From Candidula unifasciata (lineage: Eukaryota > Mollusca > Gastropoda > Stylommatophora > Geomitridae): a DNA stretch of 64,000 bases. Below are positions 11,762 through 36,911 of the stretch, piece after piece. Position numbers and translations under genes: made by a program. Under the pieces are notes generated by a model. That model made no database searches, was not told the origin of the DNA, and saw only the letters and a list, made by a program, of their open reading frames with translations. How positions within the stretch are numbered: position 1 is the first letter of the stretch; every line of letters starts with the position of its first letter. The stretch lies in the NCBI GenBank assembly GCA_905116865.2, contig CAJHNH020002424.1, forward strand, positions 782,137 through 846,136, written 5' to 3'.

Positions 11762-13064
11762 GCAATCAGCTCAACTGCAGTCACCCGCTAATTACATCAT
11801 CACTCATGGTCTCTGACCATTCAGCTCCCTTGTGTATACAGTTTTTACCTCTCTATAATTTGACATATGATTCCTAATATGCCCCAACCATTTCAGTCTA
11901 TTAGCCCTCTTGATTCCAGTGGTGAATGGTAATTTAAACAGATTATGAATTTCATTGTTGCTTCTCACTATCCATTCCCAGGAATTTTGTTATTGCTTCT
12001 CACTCTCCATTCCCATGAATTTCATTGTTGCTTCTCACTCTCCATTCCCATGAATTTCATTGTTGCTTCTCACTCTCCATTCCCATGAATTTCATTGTTG
12101 CTTCACACTCTCCATTCCTATGAATTTTGTTGTTGCTTCTCACTCTTCATTCCCATAAATTGCATTGTTGCTTCTCACTCTCCATTCCCATGAATTTCTT
12201 TGTTGCTTCTCACTCTCCATTCCCATGAATTTTGTTATTGCTTCTCACTCTCCATTCCCATGAATTTCTTTGTTGCTTCTCACTCTCCATTCCCATGAAT
12301 TTTGTTGTTGCTTCTCACTCTCCATTCCCATGAATTTTGTTGTTGCTTCTCTCTCCATTCCCATGAATTTCGTTGTTGCTTCTAACTCTCCATTCCCATG
12401 AATTTCATTGTTGCTTCTCACTCTCCATTACCATGAATTTTGTTGTTGCATCTCACTCTCCATTCTCATGAATTTTGTTGTTGCATCTCACTCTCCATTC
12501 CCATGAATTTTGTTGTTGCTTCTCACTCTCCATTCCCATGAATTTTGTTGTTGCTTCTCACTCTCCATTCCCATGAATTTCATTGTTGCTTCACACTCTC
12601 CATTCCTATGAATTTTGTTGTTGCTTCTCACTCTCCATTCCCATGAATTTCATTGTTGCTTCACACTCTCCATTCCTATGAATTTTGTTGTTGCTTCTCT
12701 CTCCATTCCCATGAATTTTATTGTTGCTTCTCACTCTCCATTCCCATGAATTTCTTTGTTGCTTCTCACTCTCCATTCCCATGAATTTTGTTATTGCTTC
12801 TCACTCTCCATTCCCATGAATTTCATTGTTGCTTCTCTCTTCATTCCCATGAATTTTGTTGTTGCTTTTCACTCTCCATTCCCTACTGTTTGCATATTTG
12901 ATTTGTCGTAAAACTCTGTAAAAAAAAATGTGTAATAATATTTCATATTTTTTAGTTGCGCTCCAAGTTTCAGAGCCATATAAAATGGCTTATCAACTTT
13001 TTATATTTTGATCTTGGTGTTGTGAGATGGAGACTTTGACTTTAGCAGATGTTGAAGTCTTCTT
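11762..13064 (-). pseudogene. LINE reverse transcriptase C-terminus containing a minisatellite
   Basis: On the minus strand, 12975 onward reads GSETWSATKKYE and VLRQIKYANSREW (the YGSETW and thumb region), and 11940 downward reads NLFKLPFTTGIKRANRLKWL then GHIRNH. Between these two halves lies the 35-bp tandem array. The homologous stretch at 29500-29660 has no array. The piece ends where element E begins. Confidence 0.75.
11944..12894. repeat. 35-bp minisatellite, about 27 units
   Basis: The unit includes TTGTTGCTTCTCACTCTCCA then TTCCCATGAATTT. Units differ by a few substitutions, and some lost 3 bp (CTTCTCTCTCC). There are no unique spacers, so it is not CRISPR-like. It sits in a LINE coding region. 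Confidence 0.97.
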
Positions 13065-14350
13065 CAACTTGTTCACCGGCTGTGAATTCTGGCCACAAGT
13101 CCCTGTTGTTTGTCCTTTTGGACTTTTGGCTTTTACCTAGACCTGAGTTTTGCGTGTACATCCCTTTTACTGGCTTATATGTTTGAAGTTCTCATTCCCC
13201 GCCTCTCTGGCAGATGTACTCCGGCTTCGAGGAAAGATGTCAATCCCATCTCTAGGTTGACTGTGGCCATAGTTTTGTGTAGGTCGAGATGTTGCCTCGT
13301 TTGTGTGGTGTCCTCTTTGTCTCTTTACAGGTGTGGCTCCCGGAGAACCCCCTTATGGCAACCTTAGATAGAATGGTCATCCCTCAAGGGAAGGCAGGGG
13401 CAGATCATGGGCATTCCCCGCCATCCAATTAGGCCTCCATAAATGCAGAGCCGACACATGACCCTCTGGTACTGGGCTCACCCAAGGAATCATCACGTCC
13501 TGCACATCACTGCTTAACCTCACAACCCTATAATGAGCTTCCTGCGCGACCAGGCTGCGCCCTCCGGAGAATAGCGGGGAGCAGCCCGCAGGTCCAGGAC
13601 TTTTTACATTCATCGCACGTTAAACACCTTTAACGTTGTTTAAACTGTGACCTTAGCGCCAGGCGTGGCTTCACCTGTTTGGTCCCAACATTTGGGCGAG
13701 TGGGGCCAGTGTATATGGACATTTGGACTTTTTTCTAATCAGTACGATTTATGATGGTCGGACTTTGGGCTTGCTTGTGTGCTGTAGGATCTAACTTTGT
13801 CGGACATTATTAGCTAGCCAGCAGATGAGAAGTTGCTGTCAGTGCAGTGACGACGACGCTGAGGATTGACAGAGGATGTACGTAGGTAGGATTTTATTGC
13901 GAGAAACTGCCCACAAGAGATGTCACTCGTATTGGCTGTGGGTAAATCTCTCGTCAAGGGTCGAGTCTCAGCAGCACAGTTTTCCATTTGCTCCACAGAC
14001 TTTTAACTGAGAGTTGTCATTTGGTGGTATATTTGGCAAGCAGACTTTACTCATGTTCCGAATGAGTTTTGATAGACTTTTCACCCACACGTTTGGGGGG
14101 CGGGCTGATGAGAGTCAGAAAGGACACTACACCTCTGGGGGCCGCCAGCTCCGAGATCCCCTGCCAACTCTGTTAATGCTCATTTGAGACATTATCCGTG
14201 GCGCACGACGGGGACGTACAGCAGGAGTCTTGCATGACGTTCCGTAAAACCAGCACAGTGGAGGTCTGGCGCCCGAGTGAGGTATGGAGTATCTCCTTAT
14301 ACACATCACATCAGACTTAACTTTCGCTCACGCCTGTGACCGAAATTACC
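13065..14350 (-). mobile_element. Element E, copy 2 (inverted relative to copy 1)
   Basis: Near full-length inverted partner of 5871-7215. Paired landmarks include CAGGGGCAGATCATGGGCAT, CGGACATTATTAGC/ACAATGTCCG, GACATTATCCGTGGCGCACG and the GTGACCGAAATTACC end. Divergence is low enough for the whole unit to align by eye. No open frame is shared by both copies. Confidence 0.8.
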
Positions 14351-15270
14351 ATGCCACAGATGTTTAGGTGCATTGTATATATTATTTCCAAATTGAATTC
14401 CAAATTGTATTTCTTTTCTCAGCATGTTGGAACAATTAAAGTCTGCACCTAATTACTTAAATTTCGTTTTCTATTTAAATCCATCTGAAATAGAGGCTAA
14501 GATATCTGTTTCATTGCGTAATGAAGTTTAATAAAGGACGGGGGTGATGATTGTCGGCCCCACGCATCAGCCCCAAACCTGGAGGACCGAGGGCTGAGAT
14601 ACACCCTGGCATAAAATCATTTTAAGTACTCATAGTGAGGGAAAAAAGAGAATACAGTAGACATTATATTATAAGCTTTGCCTTGAGGCATATTTCAAGA
14701 TTTGATCATCTGAATCCAAATATTAGCCAACACTTGGCATAAGCAACATTGCCTCGGCCAAACTTTAAAGAACAGATCTTAGTTTAGTCTCTCAGTGTAA
14801 TACTAGTAGCATGTCATGTGAAATAAAAGGTATTACTATTGCAAATTATGACTCATAATGATGAAGTTGAAGAGGAAGATAAATATCACGAAACTGAGAG
14901 ATAGAGAGAGAGAAGGGGGGAGTGGGGGGGAGGTTTGACAGTTTGATCTTATATCTGTATCAAAATGATTAACAGTACATGAGACAGAAGGCAGGCTGTG
15001 GAGTCTTGACTACCAACTTCGCACGCCATGGGGTTTATGAAGGGAAGGAGTATAGATAAGACACGCTAAACAATTATCATCAAGTGCCTGTCTGATAAAC
15101 ACTCAGAAAAAAATCACTACAGGTGTGTAGCCCACACAAACATATTATATCACAGAAACCACCAAATTAGTCCGTCAAATATTCATGGTAGAAACATTGC
15201 AATAAAATAATTATTTTGCAAAACTTATGGAACTTGGAGAAAAGAATTTCTTCTAACTTTTTTCTTCATG
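14350..15270. other. Unassigned sequence
   Basis: AT-rich, no credible reading frame. A block at about 14535-14625 (GTCGGCCCCACGCATCAGCC) looks like part of a dispersed element but has no second copy here. A short GA run lies at 14900-14925. Confidence 0.5.
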
Positions 15271-15640
15271 TGCAAGTGCATTTATCACTTCCTCAAAATC
15301 AAGACTGACTGTGTTCCTTCAGTATATCACAGCGAGGACTGAGAATAGTCATATTCTTTGTTTTGATTTATACATTGAAAAAAATCAAATAATCTCAAGT
15401 TTGGTCAGTGTTTTTCTGAAAAGTAGATCATTACCAGGAGCAGAAATTACAAAAATTCACTGCTTTTCAAAACATAGATCCCACTTTTCCTTCTCGTACT
15501 CTGTAATGTTTGACTTCCGCGCTGTCTTTACTGTTTTCATTTTTTATTTCATGCCAATTTTGAGACCTATACCTGTAAATGATTTCACTAAATTCTGAGT
15601 CCGGTCAATTAAAATATTAACCATGTTAACTACTAGTCAT
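15271..15640 (+). repeat. 370-bp direct duplication, left copy
   Basis: Almost identical to 15780-16147 with a handful of substitutions and 1-2 bp indels. The period is about 507-509 bp. The spacer between copies encodes a reverse transcriptase piece. Both copies show an open frame of about 75-95 codons that I do not recognise. Confidence 0.95.
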
Positions 15641-15830
15641 AATTGTTACAATTTGCCAAATTGGGACTATAAGAGCTCTTTGCCAGTCTATTGGTACAGT
15701 TCTTTCATTCCAGGCTTTCCTAAATTGTGCACTCTCCACAAGCCTGTATTGCCTCGGCTGATATTCCATCAACACTTGATGCAAGTGCATATATCACTTC
15801 CTCAAAATCAAGACTGACTGTGTTCCTTCA
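15641..15830 (-). pseudogene. LINE reverse transcriptase N-terminal block
   Basis: The minus strand reads YALASSVDGISAEAIQ and then KAWNERTVPIDWQRALIVPI, matching the PDGI...W...VP.DW..AIVVPI start of non-LTR RT domains. No catalytic region follows. Confidence 0.75.
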
Positions 15831-16147
15831 GTATATCACAGCGAGGACTGAGAATAGTCATATTCTTTGTTTTGATTTATACATTGAAAAAATCAAATAA
15901 TCTCAAGTTTGGTCAGTCTTTTCTGAAAAGTAGATCATTACCAGGAGCAGAAATTACCAAAATTCACTGCTTTTCAAAACATAGATCCCACTTTTCCTTC
16001 TCGTACTCTGTAATGTTTGACTTCCGCACTGTCTTTACTGTTTTCATTTTTTATTTCATGCCCATTTTGAGACCTAAACCTGTAAATGATTTCACTAAAT
16101 TCTGAGTCCGGTCAATTAAAATATTAAGCATGTTAACTACTAGTCAT
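15780..16147 (+). repeat. 370-bp direct duplication, right copy
   Basis: Second copy of 15271-15640. Both begin TGCAAGTGCAT and end TGTTAACTACTAGTCAT. The high identity implies a recent event. Confidence 0.95.
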
Positions 16148-16214
16148 GTTTTGCCACTCTCAGAATTTGGCCACCCCTAACATGTTGGCACTCTGTGCAG
16201 CTGCACCTGTTGCA

Positions 16215-16530
16215 CCTGCCTAATTATGACCCGGATGTGTGTATCTCTGCATGTGTATCTGTATATGTGTCTATGTGTGTCTGCATGTTTTTATGTGTGC
16301 CTGTGTATGTATCTGGGTCTGTCTCTTTGTTCGTGTATGTGTCTGTAAATGTCTATATGTTTGTGTCTATGGGGTGTCTCCATGTACCTATGTATGTATG
16401 CATTTATATGTATATGTGTGCGGCATGTGTGTGTGTATGTAGTATGTATGTGTGTATGTATGTGGATGTGTGTATGTATGTGGGTGTCGGTGAGTGAGTG
16501 GGCATGTGCATGTGAGAATGCATGCATTTT
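16215..16530. repeat. Degenerate GT/GTAT-rich microsatellite
   Basis: Imperfect TG, TGTA and TCTG units. Long open frames in several phases (Cys/Val/Tyr-rich or His/Thr-rich) come from base composition alone. Confidence 0.9.
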
Positions 16531-16539
16531 ACCACCAAT

Positions 16540-16702
16540 GCTTTTGTTTTCTGCTTGATATTTATAATATGCATATTATTGTATGAACATTACATGCTTT
16601 ATTGATAAAATACAACTGCTGTGTGAAAGATGGGTGTTTGAAAGGGCCGAATTTGAGAAGGGTCTACATGCTTTATTTGTGACCCTTCGAAAATAAATTT
16701 GT
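16540..16702 (+). repeat. Dispersed repeat H, copy 1
   Basis: Shares with 45185-45355 the blocks ATATGAACAT/GTATGAACAT, AATAAAATACAA, TGTTTG(A/G)AAGGGCCGAAT and CTACATGC. Both copies directly follow a microsatellite, suggesting that the microsatellite belongs to the element. Confidence 0.65.
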
Positions 16703-16734
16703 TTGCTTCTTTCATTCTAAAGCTGTCAGAAACT

Positions 16735-16930
16735 TTTTCAGTCCATACTTCTAGGTCTCCCTCTACATCTTGGTATTTCTGTTTTCATGTTGTGTACACT
16801 TACAGCTGGCATCATTGGATTTGCTCTCACTAGAGGGCTAAACCATTTCAATCTTTATTTCTCACAGAATTTAATAATCTCTTTGTTTCTTACATGATCA
16901 CTGTACAAAATACTTTTGGCAGGGTGCTGG
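16735..16930 (-). pseudogene. LINE 3'-end remnant
   Basis: The minus strand has the look of a non-LTR C-terminus: an IKWF..LV-like block where CTAAACCATTTCAATCTT is read in reverse, and a basic stretch. No intact motif; a weak call by resemblance to the other tails. Confidence 0.4.
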
Positions 16931-17187
16931 AGAAGATTATTGCTGTTAAACTGCTAACATTTTTGGAAAAAAAAAGAGCACCTGCGAATATTTAACCAGT
17001 TACCAGCCAGGGAAAGATAAATGTTCAAATGCAGTCACTTTTTTTAGACAGTGCAGCCACTTTTTTAGACAGTGCAGCCACTTTTGCTTTTGATGTTTAT
17101 AAAGGGTTCCAAATAAACAGGAGATGGTAGTGAATTGTAATTTTCCGCTAAGTAAAGGACCCTGGTCATTGTCTAGCCCTCATACAA

Positions 17188-17370
17188 TAGATGAGAAGGA
17201 GGGCCGCAAGGGGCGCCTTAGCACAGTCGATAAGAAGCTCGCTTTAAAATTCAGCTGCGACTTGCTGCAGCCCACGGTCGGTGTTGGAAACCGGTCGGCT
17301 CCCGGGGTTCACCCAGCCTCTAGGAAATGGGTACCAGAGTTATACTCTGGGGTAAATGGAGGAACGTTAC
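17188..17370 (+). repeat. tRNA-like SINE
   Basis: It starts GGGGCGCCTTAGCACAGTCG, a tRNA 5' end with an A box (TTAGCACAGTCG). A degraded B-box region and a GGGGTTCACCC block follow. Single copy in the window. Confidence 0.5.
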
Positions 17371-17859
17371 TGTAACTACAGAGTTACGTGCGAACGGCGA
17401 CAGGTGGACAATTCTTATCAGCTGCCTGTACTGGTGGCAGAGCACTTATGGTTTATAACCGTGTGCAATGACGCTGGTTCATATCTCCCTACTTTACCCT
17501 TACCTCGAAGGAGGTTCTCACAGATCCAATCTTGCAACTCCTCCACCTTACAGTCGTTACCAGACATGAGCTGTGAAAGTCTTGTCTTCCCGTCACCGTC
17601 TAACTACCAACTGCTACCAGCTGGTAACAGTCTACACACTCAGCCTAGCAAGTCTGTTAAAGTCACTTACTTCGTACATCCAGTTTCTGCTTGCACCTGT
17701 TCCAGATTACAAGGCCAAACCTCAATGTCCACTGCTTGCATGAAACCAAACAGTCACCATTCAGAACATGCCTGCATTGCTTTCCTGTCAGCCTTAAAAC
17801 AGCTTGAACTTATTACACAGACGCTCAGTTTGTTGGCACCTTTCATGCTTTCAGACACT

Positions 17860-18430
17860 GATGTTATATTGTGCTGTAGTAACCTCCTCCCTATAGAACA
17901 TAGCCAGGGCAGTATTGTAGAGACCATCTGTTGCCCATGCAGCAAGATCCCTCCTCTTAGCCTCCCTTGAGTCTTAGTCGAGGTGTCAACTTCACTGCAA
18001 TCAGGACACCCCATATTTGCTCTATTCCTGTGCCAGTGAAAAATCAAATGAAATGCCTCTCACTGCCCATTTGAAAAAAAACTGGTGAACAAACAGTTAG
18101 TTTCGGGATATGGATGGAAATCAATGGTTTTACTGCCTAAGCTACTGAATTTAATGCTTGGAGCAGCACAGTGAGCTGCGGTTTTTAAAAAAATGTGGAA
18201 TGACTTATTAACTATTATTTTTTTTGCAGAAGCAGGAATTTTAGAAATGTGTTAGCACTTTGGAACCGTATGCTTTAATGCGAGTGTATGCTAGACAGTC
18301 TGTCAATTCCACAAGGGACTGTATAAACCAGTGTTTTTTGGCACAGGAGCGGAGCAAAGATGAGGCGACCCGTTTGCTATGAAGCTGAAACTAAGACTAC
18401 CAGAAGCAGGAATTGTGGTTGTTTGTATTA
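17860..18430. repeat. Dispersed repeat pieces upstream of OXA1L exon A
   Basis: 17880-17975 resembles 29150-29245 (GGGCAGTATTG, then AGAGACCAT, GTTGCCCATGCA). 18335-18425 is repeat G (GGCACAGGAGCGGAGCA, CCCGTTTGCTATGAAGCT), found inverted at 50600-50735; 18000-18050 holds its other orientation. No first exon of OXA1L is evident here. Confidence 0.6.
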
Positions 18431-18531
18431 CATCCTATGTGTAAATATGTTACATATAATTAAAAATGTATAATTTTAATGATATATTTAAATGTAGATC
18501 TCTTTTAACGTTTTTTTCTTTCTATTTACAG

Positions 18532-32927
<14,396 letters not shown>

Positions 32928-33170
32928 TTGTGTTGAATGTGAATTGTTTTGTTTTATGTCACCTGTCTATAATATATATGAAAATCAAATTGTAGCAGGA
33001 ATTTAGCACAAATCAGCAAAGTGCGTACATCATTTGAGCTGGGTGCAGGAAACAAATGCTAGCAGCAGTATGACATTCTGAAGAGGACAAATAATATAAA
33101 AAGTGTACTAGACAAACTAACAAACAAACAAACTCAAGCTTCATAAAAGCTTATTAAAAAAAAAAAAAAC
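32928..33170 (+). other. Probable OXA1L 3' untranslated region
   Basis: AT-rich noncoding sequence follows the OXA1L stop. I see no canonical AATAAA within about 240 bp. An ATTAAA variant at about 33153 runs directly into an oligo(A) tract, so the true polyadenylation site is uncertain. Confidence 0.3.
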
Positions 33171-33284
33171 ACCCTTTGTGCCAGGATGTGAGATGTGTTG
33201 ATTATACTCACATTCTCTTCCTCTCATACATCCTTCCTTGCCGGATCCACTCTTAAGTCTTCATACATTTATCAGTGGTATGCA

Positions 33285-33600
33285 GTAAAAACTAATGTGA
33301 AGTTAGAAAGAAATCTAAACAAATTCCAGTGGATCGAGATTGGGGAGGGAGGGGGGGGAGGGGTTGCTAATGCTGGTTAGTGCACACATTGAAAAGACTA
33401 AGAGCAGCATAGCTAGTAATGTCCTTGCACTAGAACTCCCAGTTTTAAAAAATATAAAGAAATTCAGAGTTAAAAAAAAAAAAAGACCACAAAAGCAATG
33501 ATAAGAAGACATGTTATAAGAAAAGCAGGATGCAAGGTGAGTTGAACATGATGGCAAAGAATATGACTCTATGGCCCAAGTTAGTTCAGACTGGAGTTTA
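33285..33600 (+). pseudogene. LINE C-terminal fragment
   Basis: GTTAGAAAGAAATCTAAACA-AATTCCAGTGGATCGAGA corresponds to the LWERTNQ.PVDQEI region also present at 30700. The remainder is an A-rich decayed tail. Sequence from 33600 to 34310 has no feature I can support. Confidence 0.55.
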
Positions 33601-34317
33601 ACAGCAGAATAAGAAGCAGCATGCTTGTTGATCACACAAAAAATATCCTGAAATACAGACATCTTGCACACACATCTTCTTAAATACTGGTGTAGTCTTG
33701 CTGAGCTGCACGCTTTTTCTGTAGTTGTTCATTAGCCATATGGACTTTTTTTTTTTTTTGAAGTTTTTGGTAAAAACCATTTCATCTGTGACATTTTGAA
33801 GCAAATTTCTTGTACATGGCAAGTTGTTGTCACATTTAAACATTTGAATTTAAAGTTTTAAAACATTTATCTGTGTTTGTTGTCAGTGATTTCTAGTTTA
33901 TAACCTGTTTGCCACTGCTACTTATCTGCCTTGATCATCTTTGTAAAGTAAGATATTACTACACAGAACAGTGTAAAAAAAAAAAAAAAAATGAAATTAT
34001 GAATTTAAAAACGTCATTGTTGAAAGAAGTATATATATATTTTTTTAATGTGTGCAGAACATTGCTCTTATCACAGCCTGTCGAAAAGAACTCGGTCCTT
34101 CGCATTTCCTCTGTCACACATTGCTTTATTCTCAGTGTCTTTAGTCTCCGGTGTCCATCGTGATGGTGGTCAGCCCTTGCCTGGTCTTCCAGCAGCCAAA
34201 CTTCTGTGACTATTGTCTCTCAACGACATGGACGTTTGAGGTCAAAGGACAAAAGATAAAGGACCCTTCTCCTGCCCCTGCCTTTACTCCTTATGACATT
34301 TCTACATACCTTTTTTA

Positions 34318-35335
34318 TGAGGGGAAAGTCAATAAGTAAGTCATAAATAGTTGTTATAAACAAAAACAACTAAATAACTACTTGAAAACCGTTTATTTTT
34401 ACACATTCTCTGTCCTTTAATTTTTTAGCATAATTTCCACCAACACTGCAGATCGGGTCAGAGCCCTTTAGGAACAAGTAACGAAGTGAGAAGAGAAACT
34501 AGATTATTGTGGGCTGGAGAGAATAATGCACTTGGGTGTGACCAGAGGGTTCGGCCGGTACAGAATGCTCGGAGGAAACGCAAAACCGGAACACAACCAA
34601 ATTATGACAGGCACCATTAGTATTGGAACTGTGCTGGCTGCTAAGGAGGGGGCAGGATGCGTATGGGAATGTTCTGAGTGCTGTGATGTCAATTCTTGAC
34701 TCAACTCATTCCACCAACACTGATTCACTTGTCCCATCGTTTTATCAGTCCTCTCAAACCTGCAGCAGGGAACTGCATGCTCTATTTTCTAAACCACATT
34801 TTCACTTCATATTAAACTTCTGCGTCATTTGCGAAATGTCTCCTGCCAAGGTAGGTTTTCATTGGACCAGAAAGGTGGAAATCGCTAGGGGCTAAGTCGG
34901 GGCTATGAGGTGGATGTTCCAGAAGTTCTACCCCAGATGGTTAATTTTCTGCTGATTTAACCGAACCTATGTGGTCTGGCATTGTCATGGAGGAGCCTTG
35001 TCCTCAAGTCAGCAGCCCTGGATGTGTTCTTTGAATGGCATCATGAAGCATCGATAGAACTTTGCAGTATGAATCAGCATTCACATTGTCACCTTTTTTT
35101 TGTGTGTGTGTGAAACTGATTAAAGCTCTCCTTGACAATCCCAGAACACTCAGTATAACCTTCCCTGCTGATGGCGTAACCTTGAAGTTTTGAACACAAG
35201 GTGAAGAAGGATGTTTCATTGCAGTGTAGCATGCTTTGGTTGGGGCTGGTAGTGACGCACCCTTGATTTATCCCCAGTATTAATCCTGTTCAGCATTTCT
35301 TCTCCTTCATCCGCATATCGACGGAAGCTGCAAGG
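34318..35335 (-). pseudogene. Mariner-like transposase pseudogene, nested insertion
   Basis: On the minus strand from 35335: RINTGDKSRVRHYQPQPKHA (first catalytic Asp in TGD), then VQNFKVTPSAGKVILSVLGL, then, after frame changes, LHDNARPH (second Asp) and HPPHSPDLAPSDFHLSGPMK (third Asp). Spacing suits a DD34D-type mariner. The N-terminal helix-turn-helix part is missing, frames shift near 35090, and repeat D is inserted at 34449-34708. Inactive. Confidence 0.85.
34449..34708 (+). mobile_element. Repeat D, copy 2, inserted in mariner with 14-bp target duplication
   Basis: TTCCACCAACACTG occurs exactly at 34435-34448 and at 34709-34722. The 260 bp between match repeat D at 10735-10985. Removing it restores a continuous mariner sequence. 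This marks D as a retroposon-like mobile unit. Confidence 0.85.
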
Positions 35336-35985
35336 GCAGTTGAGGATCTGAAGTTTTATATGTTTGCTGAGTGTCTTTGAATTCCAGATGTTTGGAGAAG
35401 GCACTAGATGCCAGTGTGATTATAAATTATATTTCGGGCGATGAATCCCCCTAGGATGTCATCTTACTCCCTAGGTATGTAAAGCTGTCGACTTTTTCAA
35501 GGATGTGATTGTTTAGTTTGATGTCCTCTGAAATACTGGTAAGATCAATAATTTTTGTTTTTGCTGTGTTAATTTGGAGACCAGTTTGTCCTGAAATATT
35601 TTAGAAATACGTTTTCTCTTGGATATCTGGATGTGTTGAACTCAAAAGCACTATGTCGTCAGCAAAGTCAAGATTTTCTAAAATATTGTCAACCCATTTG
35701 ATGCTCCTATTTGTGTTGTGTGTGCATTTCTGCATGACCCAATCGATTGTCATTGCTATTCCAAAGAGTATCGGCGATAGGACACAGCCTGGTTTCACTC
35801 TTTTTCTACTTGGAACCAGTCAGAGTTGCCGGATTCTGTTCTTACTCTGCAACGTGTTTCACTGTAACAAGATTTTATGACTGATACATTTGGTAGGGAA
35901 TTTTAAGTAGTTTCCAAAGTGTAGGACGATGGATACTGTCAAAGGTCTTTTGAATGTCGACAAACGTGTGACCCGAAGTTAAAAA
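35336..35985 (-). pseudogene. Non-LTR reverse transcriptase fragment
   Basis: On the minus strand: HTFVDIQKTFDSIHRPTLWK (domain A), then a stop, then KPGCVLSPILFGIAMTIDWV (domain B) and ENLDFADDIVLLSSTHPDIQ with an intact FADD, then LNNHILEKVDSFTYLGS. The catalytic box is preserved, but several stops kill the frame. It ends at the mariner boundary near 35335. Confidence 0.85.
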
Positions 35986-36056
35986 AAAAAAATTATTATT
36001 TAATTGAAAGAACAAACAGAAAGCTATGTTTGACTACGTCTTACGTCGAATACTGA

Positions 36057-36272
36057 TTTTTGACTGACTGACTTTCTACCCCACTAGGACATCACACACG
36101 CGATAAACACCCGATGACACAAAGTGCCACCATGTGGATGAGGATCGCCGTGGAGAGGTCCCAGAAACTGCGTTCAGACAATTGGTCATATTTATGGCCT
36201 GCCTATATTGCGGCCCCTGGCAAAAGCCAGGGTGGGGCTTTCAATAACAAACAATTTCATTGTAAGAGATGT
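36057..36272 (+). repeat. Dispersed repeat F, copy 3
   Basis: GACTGACTTTCTACCCCACT, AGGACATCACACACGCGATA, AAAGTGCCACCATGTGGATG and AAAGCCAGGGTGGGGCTTTC. Confidence 0.85.
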
Positions 36273-36577
36273 ATACTGATTTTTTTCCCTGCTATTTTTC
36301 TAATAATAATTGCTGTAAACCAATGAAAAATCAGGTTATCCATAGCAAAAAATCAAAAACGGTTTGCTGCCGTCCAATGAAAACACGTCTGTGGATATGA
36401 CTGTGCTCTTTCAGGAGATTTTTTCCCCTCTCACTTTTTCAAACTTGTTAACAATGAACACATACATACAGACAATGTGGGGGGGGGGGGGGGGGAGATT
36501 CCGCGACTTACCATTGTGGTAGTCAGTGACAGTACTATTGATAGTAAATAAAACACAAAGAAAGAAATTATTGACTC

Positions 36578-36676
36578 GCATTTCCCTGAGTGGGTTCTGG
36601 GGCCCCATTGTGAGGGAAGCAAGAATAGGTCTACCGCCTCCCTAACAGCAAGTGACGCGAAGAAGAAGAAGAAGAC
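36578..36676 (+). repeat. Repeat C, internally deleted copy
   Basis: The 5' block (TGGGTTCTGGGGCCCCATTG, AAGAATAGGTCTACCGCCTC) is joined directly to GCGAAGAAGAAGAAGAAGAC, so most of the middle is gone. It shows which two ends bound the family. Confidence 0.7.
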
Positions 36677-36911
36677 ACTGGCAAGGTGTCAGGAGATTTA
36701 GAAAGCTAAAGGAAAATATGGAACTCTAAATTACATAGTTTTAGAGAGTTTTACACTTCTAATGTTATTTCAATTTTATCATATGTCAAGGAACACTTGA
36801 AAACCACTAAATGTATGGAACGAAAATTGAATGCGTTATAAAACAAAAGCCTGAGGAAAATAAAAAAAAACATAAAATGGCGTAAATTCAAAAAGAGTGA
36901 AGACAATAGAG

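Noticed and set aside
11944..12894. CRISPR-like array
   Set aside because: Units are contiguous with no unique spacers, the context is animal LINE sequence, and there are no cas genes. The same applies to the 18-, 19-, 20-, 43- and 53-bp arrays.
17356..17970. 204-codon open frame upstream of OXA1L
   Set aside because: No family resemblance, Ser/Leu-rich, overlaps dispersed repeats that recur at 29.15 kb, and no splice-linked partner. It cannot be joined to exon A in a convincing way.
18466..18531. ATG 18466 as the OXA1L start
   Set aside because: It lies upstream of a textbook pyrimidine tract and AG acceptor at 18531, and the peptide it would add has no targeting-sequence character.
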